A program made the position numbers and the translations under genes. Of a DNA stretch of 64,000 nt, positions 35,510-48,545 are shown one piece after another. The stretch comes from Typha latifolia (lineage: Eukaryota > Streptophyta > Magnoliopsida > Poales > Typhaceae). The DNA is taken from the NCBI GenBank assembly GCA_019914945.1, contig CM034099.1, positions 15,489,923 through 15,553,922 on the forward strand, read 5' to 3'. The notes beneath the pieces are model-generated. The model worked only from the letters and a program-made list of their open reading frames with translations, ran no database searches and had not been told where the DNA came from. The first letter of the stretch is position 1, and each line of letters starts with the position of its first letter.

Positions 35510-37163
35510 ATAAAATTTTTTAGCACATGAATATCTGAATATATATAATAGTAATTCTAAACCACTATAGGATCTATCAAGACTCACACAAATTACAATA
35601 AACTATCAAGAGCTACAAACAGATATGTATCTACAAAAGATTTATATACATATATCCCCTAAATAACATCGATATTTAATGTACATGACCATATCTATAT
35701 ACTACATGCGACATAAAAATATAATCTGCTAATGCCAACTCTATTATATATGCTAAACAAATTCATACCGTATCATCTCCTACTCATCTCCTTTAAAAGA
35801 AACAGTTTAGCATAAAGCTCCAAAATCTAAAGAACATATCAAAATGATCAAAAGAATTATGCACTAAGTCATCAGTGTATTTTTCTAATCATTTTCGATC
35901 AAATTCAAACACAATAAATCCTAAAACTCAGTAAAAAAAGACTTTCTCGCTTCAGTGCGCACTGACCAGAGTCGGTGCGGACCAAACTCAGAAACCACCA
36001 AGCTATTGACTTTTTGGAAGCATTCTGAAATAACTCCAAAATCCAATGGTTAAAAAATCCATTAATTCCAGATGACTCCAAAAGATTTTTGCCTATTAAA
36101 TAGAGCTAAAAACAATCTCGAATCACATAAATTAAAGTTTTAAATGACACAAGATCCAATTCTTGAAATTTGAGTTTGCAAAAATATTAAAATCATTTAC
36201 AATGTTTCAATTTGATAGAAGATGTCTTAACTCAAATAAATGTATACTAGACTCAGACTAGGGACATCAGAATCAACACATGTTGCTAAAAATTCGATAT
36301 TAACCATAATGTAAAACAGGAAGTGCTAGTTTCAATATAAAACCCAACCATGCCCTAATTTTTCAGTTAAGCTGACGCATAATCAAATCTAGAAATCAAA
36401 TGAATCTATGATATATGCATGAAGTTAATTTAGGTATGTGATCGGTGGCTTTCACACTTATCAAACAAGGTAGACTTAGACATATTCAACAGTTTGCTTT
36501 CCTTTTTCTTTTTCATTTTCTTTTTCTTTGTTTTCAATTCATTTCTTCACTTTTTGAAGCAATAATGTGTTAAGATTTTTTTTTTTTGAACACTTATATC
36601 AAGTGGCTTTCAAAGCTGTCATATAAGGAGCCTTTTTCAATGTATTTTTATTAATAAATAAATTTATATTAACCTATTTGTGGTTTATACTCTTTATTTT
36701 TTAAAGTCCTATATTTTATTAAATATGTGCAGAAAATACTATGGATTTTAACAAATGGCATTAAAAAGAATATTTAGTCAACTACAAACAATTTTTTTTC
36801 TAAAAAGACTAAAATGCACTTACTTCCTCCTTTTTTTTTTTTCTTTATTTCTTTTAATACATGTGATTGCTTCTTGTTCCTTAAAAAAGAGACTCTAAAG
36901 CAAGAGAAGGAAATAGTTTGGTTATATCTTAGGTCAGGTTAGATATAGAGCTCGGGTAAAGATAGGTCGGATAAGATTTGGGGAAAGCTTGGATATTAGG
37001 GCTTAATTTGTAAATTTAAATAGAGGGCGTAAACTGGAAATAGAATTAAATGCAGTGTGTTAAATGCAAATGTTTCTTCCTGATATCACTATCATGCAAA
37101 TGCACATGGCTTATCAGAGCAAGAGTTAAGCAGCATATGAATCAGCCCTACATATAGAACGAA
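35510..37163. other. AT-rich region downstream of alpha-xylosidase; no gene seen
   Basis: No coding block or bounded element was recognised. The 3' UTR of the alpha-xylosidase gene must lie in the part just below 37164. A pyrimidine-rich tract occupies about 36490-36560. Confidence 0.45.
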
Positions 37164-40100
37164 CTAACTCATCCCTTTGATCTCCATCTTTATTGTCAGG
37201 GAGAAACTCTTCCCCAGAGGCAATGCTAATCCTCCAACCTCAACTATCATAGTCTTCCTCTTGTTACCGCCCTCAAGCTTCTCTGTATGGCTTTGAGAAG
37301 TCTCACTGAAGTAAATATTAGAAGTATCACCTAAGGGCTTCCCATCTACCTCAATCTCCAGGCTTTGTCCACTTCCTTGCAGTCCTAATACACTCACCCT
37401 CTCAATTACCAATTCCTTCTCCAAACTGAAGCTCCCCTTTTCGACTTCAGACCACACTGTGACGGTCTTCCCGCGAACACTGGCGTAGAACTCAATGAAT
37501 GATGCCTCCCCTTCAATGAGTGCCATCTCAGGCCGCTCATCGTCATCCACAAACACCTTGCCATTCGCGATGGCGTCAGTGGCACCATAAGGAAAGGTAA
37601 CAACAAGTGTAAATGGCGTAGCCCTGGCCTCACTGGAAACCATACCGCCTCGCTGCAATGGAAGTATGCTATTCTGGTAAACATGCACATTGATCTCGTT
37701 AAGAGGTGCATCGAGCGTTACATAGCGATCATCCTTGGAAACTACAGCCTTTGTCATGTCAAACATATTGTACCATGTCCCTGGGGGGAATATTGCCTTC
37801 ACTGATGTAGCACCTTGAGTAAGGACTGGTGAAACCATGACACTACTCCCTAGCAAGAACTGAGTACTCAAACTGTAACTCGCTGTAAAGTTAGGGAATG
37901 AAAAGAAGATTGGCCTTGCAATTGGTGCGCCAATGAGATGAGCTTCATAGTTCAAGGTGTAAAGATAAGGGAGTAGCTTGTACCGAAGGCCCAAAGCATT
38001 TCGCGCAGACTGTGCAACTGAGTCCCAGACATAAAGTTCTTGCCTTGGTGATGCAAAGTTTGCATGATCCCTTGAGAAGGGATAGAACGCACCAAGCTCA
38101 ATCCATCGGTTGCATAGCTCTTCTGTTGGCGCAGGGTAGAATCCGCAGATATCTGAGCCAACCATCGGCATGCCAAATATTCCAAAATTCAGCATTGTCG
38201 AGATTGAGTAACGGAGATCCTCCCATGTGCCCTTGTTATCGCCAGTCCAGTGTGCAGCATACGATCCTGATCCAACGAAAGTAGAGCGCGTGAGGATGAA
38301 CGGGCGTTTACCCTGGAGGCCTTGAAGGGATTTATGTGTAGCAATGGCTTGGGAGAAGCCATAGAGACTGTGTGCATTGTATTCCAATACCCCATTGTAG
38401 TGTACTGCACTAGTGGCTATTGTTTTGAAGCCCAGCGGTACTTTCTCACCTGACGCATTGATCTTGTAAGGAGGCTCATCCCATCTAGTATTTGTTATGT
38501 TCTTGCAGTTCAAGCAACACACCGAAAGTTTTGTAGAGGTAGCTGGATCTGGGCAAGAGTGATTTGTTGGTAACTCGCACTTCCCAGTGCAAAAGTTTGA
38601 TGCTTCATTCATATCAATCCACAGGCCGTCGACAGGTACAAGTTCATGGAAGCGTGCAATCTCGTCGCTCCACCACGATACTGTGTTCGGATTGAGAAAG
38701 TCTGGGAAGTAGACAGGGCCTGGCCAGACTTGAGCTAGGTACGGTTGGCCTTCATATTTGACAAACACATTCTTCGCCATTCCCCTTTGATAGACACCAT
38801 ATGTTGAGTTGACAGCAATACCAGGATCAATGAGGACTACGTATCTCATGCCTCCTGAGTGAATTTTGTCAAGGAAGTCGAGGAGCCTGGGGCGAGGGTA
38901 GTTGATAGGGTCGAGCGTGAAATCCTTGGCGGCGTCCATGTGATCGTCGTCGTTCCAGATCACATCAAGTGGTATCCGAGCTTTCTTGTAACCCTCCACG
39001 ACCCCTTCTACTACGGAGATATTGTGGTATCCCCACCTGCATTGATGGAATCCTGACGAAAAAGAGTGGGCTAGAGAAGTTAAAAATAGAGAATGACTAC
39101 AAGAAAGACTAATGGATAATGAGGCAATTTACCTAGAGCCCAGTAGGGCATGGGAGCAGGGCGGCCGACGAGCGAAGTGTACTGATCGACGACCGCCAAG
39201 GGCGTCGTCCCTGAGAAGAAATAGAAATCAAACACACCTCCAATAACCTTATAGGTGAGAGAGCTTCCCTTATAGAAAACATCCATTCCATTGCTGTTAA
39301 GCAACAATACTCCATGAGCAGAGGCCTCGCCCCCCACATTCCTTAGGTCCATATACACAGGATGAGAACCATAGAGGTCAGTATTAAGATTGATCGCCGA
39401 TGCGTCGGTCGTATACAGCGTGTAAGGATCATTTGGCCGCAACAGGATGCCGCCTGGCTGCGTGTTCTCACCGAGGCCATACAGAGCGGCGGTGGAAGGC
39501 AACTGAGTAGAGATCTCAAGATACTGATCCTTGAAGACCATAGTCCCATAGCTTGTATTGAAAAGAGTTTGCCCATTTGATTTCCTCTTCACTGCAAACC
39601 AAAATGGGTCTGCTGCATAGCTGAAGACTAGTTCATCGCCCGAGTACTCGGAAACCGAGAAGGGAGTACTTGTAGGTACCCCAAGAGTGCTTCCCAGCGG
39701 TGGGGGTTGCTCTCTTGGGAGCAAGTTGTAGGGGACTTCCCATCTTTCCTTCTGTGCATCAGTTATATGAACTCTTAATCTTTCCCCACTTTCATGCCTA
39801 CAATATCATTTTCACATAGTGATTAGGAAAGAACAACCAAAGAAGACTTCAGTGTTAGTAATGCAAAGATTGTTAGCTGATCCAAGTAAATAATTACAAC
39901 TTTCTATTAAATAATTACATGGGCACTTGGGATCAACTCAAATTTGTCAGTAGGGAAACCTAAAAGTTACAAGAAGCCTCAACTAAAGCACAGTGGTACC
40001 TTCCTAATAATGCGACTAAACTAAGAACAGAATGATCTTTATATATCTAAAACTTATGTTAACTCATATATCAGTTTGTCTTCCAAGACAAACACACTGA

Positions 40101-40960
40101 GTCTTCTACCCATGTTCTTTTTCTTGTTACGGAAGAGGATAATTTGAAAAAAAAAACCTACTTTATGAGTTTAGTTTGGTTGGGAACACCGCCTTATCAC
40201 TTTTTTCAACAAAAGAATAAAAATAATTACCTTTTCTAAAAATATCTATTTAAAACATTCTGTTAATTTTAACTCATCTAAGTTAACATAAAATATTTTA
40301 GAAAGAAAAATTCAATCTCATTCAAGGTGAATCTTTTAAAGTTTCTAAATATATAATGAGCTTATACGTAATGGTTTTACTCCCACAATCATGTAATTTT
40401 TATTTAGTACTTTTTTCTAATTTTTATATTTTAAAGTTTAAATATTTACTATGCCAGTAGGTATTCAAATTATTCTTCCGACAGCGGTATTTTGATAATT
40501 TCAGAAATATAGTTACTTAATTTTTGGCATAAGCTTTAAAAGAAATGCTAAAATAAGGTTAGAATAAAAAAATGTCTATAAAACAATTCTTAAAAAGAAG
40601 AACATCTTCAGAGGGCAAGTCAAAAAAAAAAAATATAATAATCTATTATAGTAAGAAAAAAGAACTTTTGGGTCTTAAAGCACAGAACAAAAGAAGAATA
40701 TGTGGGTTAGTTTTTCCATTTTTAACTCCTTACTTGACAAAAAGCCTCAGACGAGGGATATCGGGGCCATATATGGAGGTTTTCTGCTTCACTTGGAGGT
40801 AGCCTATTAGTCCTCCTCCATTCGGGTTTCGTCCTATGGAGACCAAACGGTAGCCAAAACCCACCTTTTGCGAAGGCAATGAATCACAGAGCTGGATGGA
40901 AAGAATAGTGATGAACAACGTGAGATGGTGGAAGAGAGTTGCCAAGGAAGATGATAACAT
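37164..40960 (-). CDS. XYL1: Alpha-xylosidase, GH31 family (XYL1 type), complete, three exons
   Basis: This secreted GH31 enzyme removes unsubstituted terminal alpha-xylosyl residues from xyloglucan oligosaccharides in the cell wall. Exons on the - strand are 40960-40734, 39797-39133 and 39052-37164 (stop 37166-37164), with GT/AG borders and matching phases. They give 926 residues, close to Arabidopsis XYL1 (about 915). A hydrophobic signal peptide ([19 protein letters not shown]) precedes the mature N-terminus VGFGYRLVS. The catalytic nucleophile is the Asp in WIDMNE (about residue 444) and the acid/base is the Asp in TGDN (about residue 569). Other GH31 landmarks are [16 protein letters not shown] across the exon 2/3 junction and [11 protein letters not shown]-glycosylation sites (NST, NIT, NAS) fit a secreted protein. 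No frame damage is seen. The start at 40960 is the only ATG placed just before the signal peptide. Other plant GH31 enzymes (acid alpha-glucosidase) are less similar in the landmarks. Confidence 0.95.
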
Positions 40961-41059
40961 CCTCCTATATCCTTGCTTTCTCTTTCACTTTCTAATCTCT
41001 GCTGCTAGTGGTGGCGGTGGTGGTGGTGACGGGGTGACGGTGGTAGTGGTGGAGTGTGA

Positions 41060-41073
41060 CTATATATATATAG
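41060..41073 (-). promoter_or_regulatory. Probable TATA box of the alpha-xylosidase gene
   Basis: CTATATATATATAG lies about 100 bp upstream of the start codon, next to a (GA/CT)n tract at 41074-41086. A start site some 30 bp downstream would leave a leader of about 70-80 bases rich in CACC repeats. Confidence 0.65.
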
Positions 41074-41099
41074 AGAGAGAGAGAGCATTAGGTTCTTTT

Positions 41100-43113
41100 T
41101 TGTAGAAAAGGTAAGTACATATGGTGCAAAATAGGATACCCTAAGTATCCTTCAAGATTAGAAAAAATAAGCTGGAAGGTGCTGTAGTGAACGTTTCAAA
41201 CCAATTTTGATGGAGTTCAATTAATTTTATTTGTCGGTTGCTTGGAAAATAACGAAATTGAATTAAAATCTTTCTAATATTGTTGTTTGGTATGGATGAA
41301 ATCAATTGATTTCATTTGGAAATGAATTCTGCAGTTTAAAAATTAATAATTCTATTTGGAAACTAAAAATTTGGAGGAAATATTAAAACCTAGACCAACT
41401 AAAAAAAAAGAGATATGAAGAGTCAAAACTAAGTCAAACAAAAAAAATAAAGAAACTAAATCTCAGTAGGTTTAGAAAATTAATTAAAAATTAAACTCCA
41501 AAAAATCGAAACTAAGTAGGATATGAAAATCCAAATAGTACTCTAACTTTGAAAACCAAACTCAAATCGGTGAGAGAAAACTAAGAGTAAGAAATAAAAA
41601 ACAATACAATAAACACATTACAACAATTAACATGGAAAAACCTCCTTCAATAAATAAAAAAAATGACCACAGATCTGATCAACCTCTCGGATCAAGCCAT
41701 TTCACACCCAAACTTATATATAAGATTCACTTACGAGCAATCTGATTGTACTCAAGATGTTTTATATGATTAAAGTCATTCTCTTACTAGCTCTAAAATA
41801 TATTCGGACTCGTACGTAAAAATTGCCAAGTCTGTAGAAATTGAACACTATCGTATTGACTTGAATTTACTTTCATTCTTAGATCTTCTTGGTACGAGAA
41901 ATCTTTCACCAGTCATATGTCATGATCTAATATTAGATAAAACTAGATTATACATTATATTTTAAAGTTTTTTGTGTTCATGAACTTGCCATTATGTAAA
42001 TTAGAACTTAATAGTTTTTTTCTACTCAATACAATTTTTCTATGATCAAGACATATTTTTTTTATCTGTGAAAATTCATAAAGCTCAAAAATAAAACATA
42101 CTCGTGAAATGCAACTGTGTATAACAAAATCAATTCAATAAAATAATAAATAATCAATTCCTTCTAAATCACTTTTATCAAATCATTATATTCAGTTTAA
42201 GCATATACAGAGCTGAATGTGTGCAATAAGAACATCCACCTTCAAAGACATATAGCCCTTAACGTGGGTGGAACTTGCGTGGTTCTCATATGATATGATA
42301 GAAGATGCTTCCATAGTATAATACGATAAGCAATCCAAGCAAAAATAATTTAAGTACATAGTATCACGAGCTGCAACAGGCTTCTAAAAATATATTTCAT
42401 GTAGAAAAATCAAAAGAATAAAAGTCACCCAAGGGCTATAATCCAACTAGTCAAAAAATATATAATTTCAACATAATAAAATCAGCTACTTCTCGACACC
42501 CACATCATCCTCTCCTAAATCTATAAATATCTCCACTAAAAAATGGTGAACACAAAACCCAACAAGTATAGTCCAAGATAATATAAAAGGTAAATATAAA
42601 TACATGCTTAATTATAAATCATATCTTAAGTTTAAGTTAGAAACTCAATCTACACGATATGCTTACATAAACTCATAAAATAATATTTCATTCTACGCTC
42701 ACCTAGCCCATGAATCATCTAACAAATTCAACAATGAGGAGGATAGACATCTAGTAGTAGCGTCACCTGTACATGCTTAGCAATATTACATATGACTAGT
42801 TGTCTGGCCATTAGCCTAAGGACTTCAATTGTAAGCTCATCTCCTTATCTCCACCACTATCATTGCATACAATGAAAATCAAAAGTGCACGACTCAAAAT
42901 GGATTCCCTAACACTACATCATTAGATACTACTGAAGCTATAATCATACCTCACAATTATTTTTCTATTATCATAAAATGTCTAGAATCTATACAAGATA
43001 GTATGATCATCTAAATGCCACATAGGCTAAGCAACCTCAAGCATAGATCGCTAATAATTTAAGTACTATATAATACACTCTATCTTTAAATAATACATGA
43101 AAATGGTGCAATA
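41100..43113. other. AT-rich upstream region of alpha-xylosidase; no gene seen
   Basis: No coding block, RNA gene or bounded element was recognised in this stretch, which separates the alpha-xylosidase promoter from hAT-E. Confidence 0.45.
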
Positions 43114-43121
43114 TCTCATAT

Positions 43122-44484
43122 AGGGGTGTAAACGAGCCGAGCGAGTTGACTCTATCTCTGTTATGAACTAGATTTGGATCTATTCGGATGTAAGAAAATT
43201 ATGAAAATTTAAGTGGGATACCTTCATAAGTTAGGATTATAATGGCTCTAATTTCATTTAAATCAAGATCAGAATGAAAAGACAAATAAAAAAGTGAAAT
43301 AAGGTTAGAATGGTAAATATTTGATATTGTGGCAGTCGTCGGAGGGTGGCAAATCACCATGGGTGGTGGTGGACAACTGTAAGGTAGGATGGCTATTGGA
43401 GAAAAATTGTGGTTAGGGTTTAGAAGCTTTGGAGGTTCTACAGCTATGATCTACTCCTAGAAAGGTAAAAACGATCTAATGGCTACAATAAAATGGTAAA
43501 TACGATAATAAAAAAGTAACTAAATTTAATTAATTCTCAACGCTTGAATGCTTAGATTAATAAACACAAAAGCTCAGCCCCTCTATATATAGAGGTCGGG
43601 TACAATGAGTCATACTTTGCCTTAGCCCTAAAGACTTGTACGACTTGAACTAGGACTTACTTTACAGGTTTATATAACTTAATTGAACTTGCCTTAGTGG
43701 CTTACTTGACTTAATTAAAATTTTCTTAGTGGCTTACATAACATAACTAGACTTGCCTTAAGGGCATATATAATAAATAAATATAAATTAATTAAAATAT
43801 AAATAGAATTAATCCATCGAGCGTAATGTTCTCATGATGCAATCCGATCTGACTTGATTCGTATCAAGCTCAAACTCAAGTCAAAATTAATTTTGAGCCC
43901 TCCAAAGGTGTTTATGCTCTGCTTACTTCAACTCGAGCCTAGCCCAAGTCAAGCCTAAGCATGATTAGATGAGGAAGAGGAGAAGAGGGTATGGATGGCA
44001 GCTTGACTTGTCGATAAAGGAAGAGGAGGTGGAGGAGGAGGCTAACGAAGAGGAGAAGACGATGACAGCTTGTTGATGGAGGACGAGGAGGTCGGATGAG
44101 GAGGTGAAGGAGGAGGAGGAAGATGAGGAGGCCGACGTCGAAGGAAGAGGAGGAGGAAGAGGTTAGGTTTGTTGGAGAGATTTTTATTAGATTTAGGGTT
44201 AGGGTTAGATAAAGATAGAATAATAGTAGCCATTAAATCAAAGATCTAATGGCTATAAATACATTTTGTTACAATATATATTAATACATGCACACACACA
44301 CATATAATATTTATAAATAATAAGTTAAGCCTATCGAGCTAAGCCTAAGCGAGCTAGCTCTAGCTCGTCTTAGGCTTGGCTCGAAATTCAAATTGAGCCT
44401 TAAAATAAGGCTCCGGCTTGCTCAGCTCAAGCCAAATTGAGCTAACTCTGAGCTCAAGCCGCTAATTTATTTTGGCACCCTTAG
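43122..44484. mobile_element. hAT-E: 1.36-kb non-autonomous hAT-like element with 8-bp TSD
   Basis: The direct repeat TCTCATAT flanks it (43114-43121 and 44485-44492). The left end AGGGGTGTAAACGAGCCGAG and the right end, read from the other strand, CTAAGGGTGCCAAAATAAAT, share the (A)GGGTG start of hAT elements. Subterminal GAGCTC/AAGCC words line both ends, especially 44330-44460. The interior contains a diverged copy of the 18489-19200 repeat (43150-43500) followed by an LTR-like TATA segment near 43591 (CTCTATATATAGAGG) and a GAGGAG-rich tract (43960-44165). No transposase. Confidence 0.72.
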
Positions 44485-44559
44485 TCTCATATTGTCCATG
44501 CAAGCAATGATGTAATCAGCATTTGGATAGGTAGCTAAGGCAGTGATTAGTAGATTGTC

Positions 44560-45400
44560 AGTGTAAAGGAGTGATATATACCTACCTCCCACCTTGAACC
44601 TTTGGAGCTTGCTGGAGTTAACCTTAGCATTCATCAAACCGGTGAGGACCTAGGAGACCAAACTAAAAAGGTACGATGATAGTGGGTCGCCTTGACATAG
44701 GACGCAATGGGACGAGAACCACTCTAAGAGGTTGCCATTGATAAGAATGAGAATCTTGGCGATGTGATGCACACTTGGATCCATGCACACTAGCGGTAAA
44801 GGAATCCCATACGAGCAAGCATGCTGAGCACTGCCGTCCAACTGACCCAATCATAGGCCTTCTCCATGTCTATCTTTGCCATCATCATCAGTGGCCAATG
44901 CTTGTCATGGACTAGAGAGTATGCAACTTCTTGGGCCACCAATGTGTTATCCATGATATTGTGGCTGGCAACGAAGGTTGATTGCTCTGAGCTGACCACT
45001 TTGGGAAGGAGGGGTTTGAGTCGAGCTAAAAGCACACTAGAGATGACTTTATACACCACATTACAGAGAGCAATTGGCCAAAAATCCTTCACTTGCACTG
45101 GGTTGTTAGACTTAGGTTTTAGGGTTAGGAAAGTGTTGCTTTAGCGGCTCAGTAGGGAAGCCGATGTGAAGAAGCTGATCGCTTCACACAAGTTGATCCT
45201 AAGGATGTCCGAGAACTGAATGTAGACCTCAACTTGAAGATTGTCCGACCTTGGCGCTTTTCCCCAAGGCAAGCTCCACACTGCCACTTTGATTTCTTCG
45301 AAGAAAACTAGAGATATAAGCAGCTGAGCATCCTTCAGCAAAATCATGGAAAGCACTAGACAATGGTAGTCCTAGTCTCCGTCCCTAGTCTTCATCGGGT
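44560..45400 (-). pseudogene. LINE-2 reverse transcriptase remnant
   Basis: Blocks in order down the - strand: VFFEEIKVAVWSLPWGKAPR (about 45310), VKDFWPIALCNVVYKVISSV (about 45095), AKIDMEKAYDWVSW (about 44870), CQGDPLSSYLFSLVS (about 44695) and YISLLYTDNLLITA (about 44575). The last is the F/YADD catalytic box with the second Asp changed to Asn, so the active site is lost in addition to the frame breaks. Confidence 0.85.
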
Positions 45401-46626
45401 CTTGCATCCAACAACCATCATCCTTCTTGATCGTCGAGATCCCATTACGCTGCTTGTGAATGGTCATATGGAGGTGGTCATATTTGGTGTTGTAGTCACC
45501 CTCGAGCACCCACTTCTGGCGAGCCCTTTTGTGTGCACTTAATATTGATTTGGCGGCTGAGCGCCATCTTGTGACTGTATTGGTAGTTGAGGGTTACAAC
45601 TCCACCTCGCCTAGTAGACTAAGAACATCCTTCTCATCTAGCAGCTTGACCATCATTAAGGCATCTTTGAGGTTGGTTTCCAGATTACCCATGACCCTCA
45701 TATGCTAACTACAAAAAGCCTTCGGTAGCATACAGACTTTGTGACTAAAGGCATGGAGAGGGTTCTTATGAGCAAGTTGATCCCAAATCTCATGTATCAC
45801 ACTCTCATTGTCGACATATTTGAGCCAAAGGAGCTCAAATCGGAAAGGCCAATATGCAAGAGAAGAAGATTAAGTTGAATAGTTATTAGTAGCAGTGATA
45901 CGATCTTCCCTTAGGCTAAGGTTCGATCTATCTCATTTTTAGATCTAGACAGAATCTGGCAAGAAATTTTGAAAATGGATCCCAGATGATGCAGCCATTG
46001 GATTAACGTAAAATTTTGATATGATGTAGCCCTAGAAACAATCTTTCCAAGGAAATTGGATGATGGTATCTCGAGATATTATCCGAGAAGTAGACAAATA
46101 TTAGGGAGTCCGTCTATGGATCTGTTGATGGAGGCACGAGATCCTAAGTGATAGATAGATTGGAAGAAGGGGGAGGAGTGGGCCACCCCTAAGGGACTAG
46201 GGTGAGTGGCCGATCGAGGGAGGTTAGAAGCGGCAGCACTGGTGAACGAGAGAATAAGAGAGAAGAAGATGAAGGAGACTAGGGCAAAACTCAATTCATT
46301 CAATAATGACTCCTTGGTTGCCATGCACACCTTTAGAGACTAACCAAATAATTCAAAAATAATAATTATTAACCCTAGAAACAGTGGATTTTCACCGATT
46401 GCGTTCGAACACACATTTTGCATTCTCTGTATTTGCGAACCTGATGTAGGCGTTTACAAACGCGTTCGAACGCACCCCACCCGCGTTCGAACGCGACATA
46501 ATAAGTTTTTTCCTGAAATAAACACTACAACAAGAATAAAAGACACCCCTAATGTGTATCCATGCTCGAGACGACATCGGTGAAGCCCAAATTATATCAA
46601 TCCACAACGCTTCCGCAACCTTGTCC

Positions 46627-46812
46627 TCAAGGTGTGAAATTGGGGAAGCGATCCATGATATCCGACTCGATCAACACTTCTGTCTCCAACTTGGATCCAT
46701 GGCATCTTCTCCTACGGCCTAAGACTCGGACCGGTTCAACTGGACTATCTTCCTCCATTGGTTCGGGCAAGGCCGAACCCACCACATGGTTAGGCCCACT
46801 TGGTTTGAGCAT
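46627..46812 (-). pseudogene. Gypsy-1 integrase C-terminal (chromodomain-like) remnant
   Basis: LPEPMEEDSPVEPVRVLGRR and KLETEVLIESDIMDRFPNF align by eye with the C-terminus of Gypsy-2 (LPEPLEEIEIVELVRVFARH, RLEMEILVKWLGKP). The WxG-x-P core is deleted here. It lies directly upstream of the polypurine tract and the 3' LTR. Confidence 0.7.
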
Positions 46813-47267
46813 CTCCGATTTGACTCATTGGCAGATTTGGCATTAACGCACATATTTCTTCACGTCTGACTTCATTGCTCTCCTTGTACAGCTTTGGGCC
46901 AGCCGGTTATAGGGGTATCATAGAAGTATGCCATCAATAGTCTCCGTAGCTCTTCGTCCGCTGGTACCTTGATCCACCTGCGCTTGAGTACCAACCCGTC
47001 GTACTCCTCGTGCTCAGGGTGGCTCGATAGGTTCTCTCTCAGCTCCTCCATGCATCAGATCAGATCACTATTCTCTGCACTAGCTCTCCACAGATTTAAA
47101 AAAAAAGGAAAAGTGGGTGCTGAGAAAGAAGCGAGCTCACTTGTGTCCCATACACTTAGAAGTTCAAACAGCAGTTGATTTTTATCCAACAGCACTCTCC
47201 GGTCATTCCTCCAAAATGTCAGTGTGAGGTTTGTAAAGTCAAATGTCACGGGACCCAAGCTTCAAAG

Positions 47268-47507
47268 CTATTGAGTCCCCAAGACAATGTCGGCACCTCG
47301 CAAGGTTAACGGATAAAGATCCAATGTGAAAGTTTGGCCTTGCACCTTCAACTCCACACCTCCACAAAGGAAATCTGCCCGCAAGGTGGTGCCATCTCCA
47401 ATCATCACATCGAACCCATCCGTGGGTTTCGACTCGAGCCCAATCTTCCTAAGAAGCCTCTTGTCAATGAAGTTGTGGGTGGACCCAGTATCGATCAAGA
47501 TTCTCAC
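47268..47507 (-). pseudogene. Gypsy-1 aspartic protease domain
   Basis: ILIDTGSTHNFIDKRLLRKI carries the DTG(S) active-site motif, followed by FDVMIGDGTTLRAD, the flap region, and LRGADIVLGTQ near the end. This 80-codon frame is open. The downstream polymerase is absent, so it cannot form a working polyprotein. Confidence 0.82.
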
Positions 47508-47532
47508 TGTGGTTTTCTTGGCTTGCCCAGTT

Positions 47533-48545
47533 CTATTTGAGGTGTAACTTTATGGCTCGATGTTTATCTTCCATGAGTACTACATCTTCGAAGGCCTCCC
47601 TTAAGGTTCTAGGCCTTAAAGCTCTTACGTCGGCTTGTATGTCTCTCTGCAGCTCGGAGATGAAGATGCTGCGAAGTTGTTGATTCGTCCATGGAGGTTG
47701 GCATCGGCTACTTATCCTCTCAAATTCTTCTTGGTATGTCCTGACCGTGGTCCTTTGCATCGTCTTTGAGAGAAGATCATCGAAGTCTTCATACCCCGAC
47801 GCTCCAAATCGTCGCGTGATATCGGTGTAGAAATCGACCCAAGTTTCAATCGTCTCATTGGCATTGGCTGCTCGAAACTAGTGAAGTGCCACATCTTCAA
47901 GGTGAAAGCTCGCAAACGTCACCTTATATTCTTCTGTTGTACCCTAGTATGCGAAGAATTGTCCCGCCCTATACAACCAATCGATCGGATCACCACTTTT
48001 GAATTCAGGAAATTCAAGATGCACGATTTGTCCACAGATACTATTGTCTCAATCCGGATCATATCCAAGTCCTTGTCTAATCGGAGGAGGATGCACCATG
48101 AATGGTTGATGATCCCTCCTTCAGTTTTGGTTAACCCGACGCAGTTCCGGTTCATATTGCCTTGCCCTAGGATCTAGATCTCCAAGACGATCTCTATTTT
48201 GGTTCGCTCGTCGAATGGGCTCACCTGCAACTAGGCTTGGTGGAACCATCCTTGCTTGTCTCTACCCATAGGGTGGTGGCAGCAGAGGCTCTTGTTGGTG
48301 CAAATTCTGAACCAGTGGCAATGGGTTCATTCGGGTGGACTCGCGTCGTGGGATCCTTGTGTATTTCTGTTCGCCATGGTTTCTCTTATCGCCTGTATTT
48401 CCTGCATCATCTCCATCATCTCCATCATCATCTGGTTATTGATGGCCATTTGCTCGGAAAGAGACCCAAGCATGGCTTGAACGCTAGGCTTTTCGGTATT
48501 TAGATTTGGTCGGGCAGTTCCGCGGGTGGAAGTTCCCGTAGCCAT
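47533..48545 (-). pseudogene. Gypsy-1 gag remnant
   Basis: The first piece has a methionine-rich helix (MMMEMMEMMQEIQAIRETM). The second contains the retrotransposon gag signature YQEEFERISSRCQPPWTNQQ, with LRPRTLREAFEDVVLMEDKH. Frames shift around 48155-47760. Very similar blocks occur in the gag of Gypsy-2, so the two elements are related. Confidence 0.78.

Noticed and set aside
37406..39580. Extra open frames on both strands over the alpha-xylosidase exons
   Set aside because: They are alternative-frame shadows of a continuous GH31 reading frame.
44042..44233. Pro/Ser-rich open frame on the - strand
   Set aside because: Low-complexity GAGGAG tract inside hAT-E; no conserved motif.
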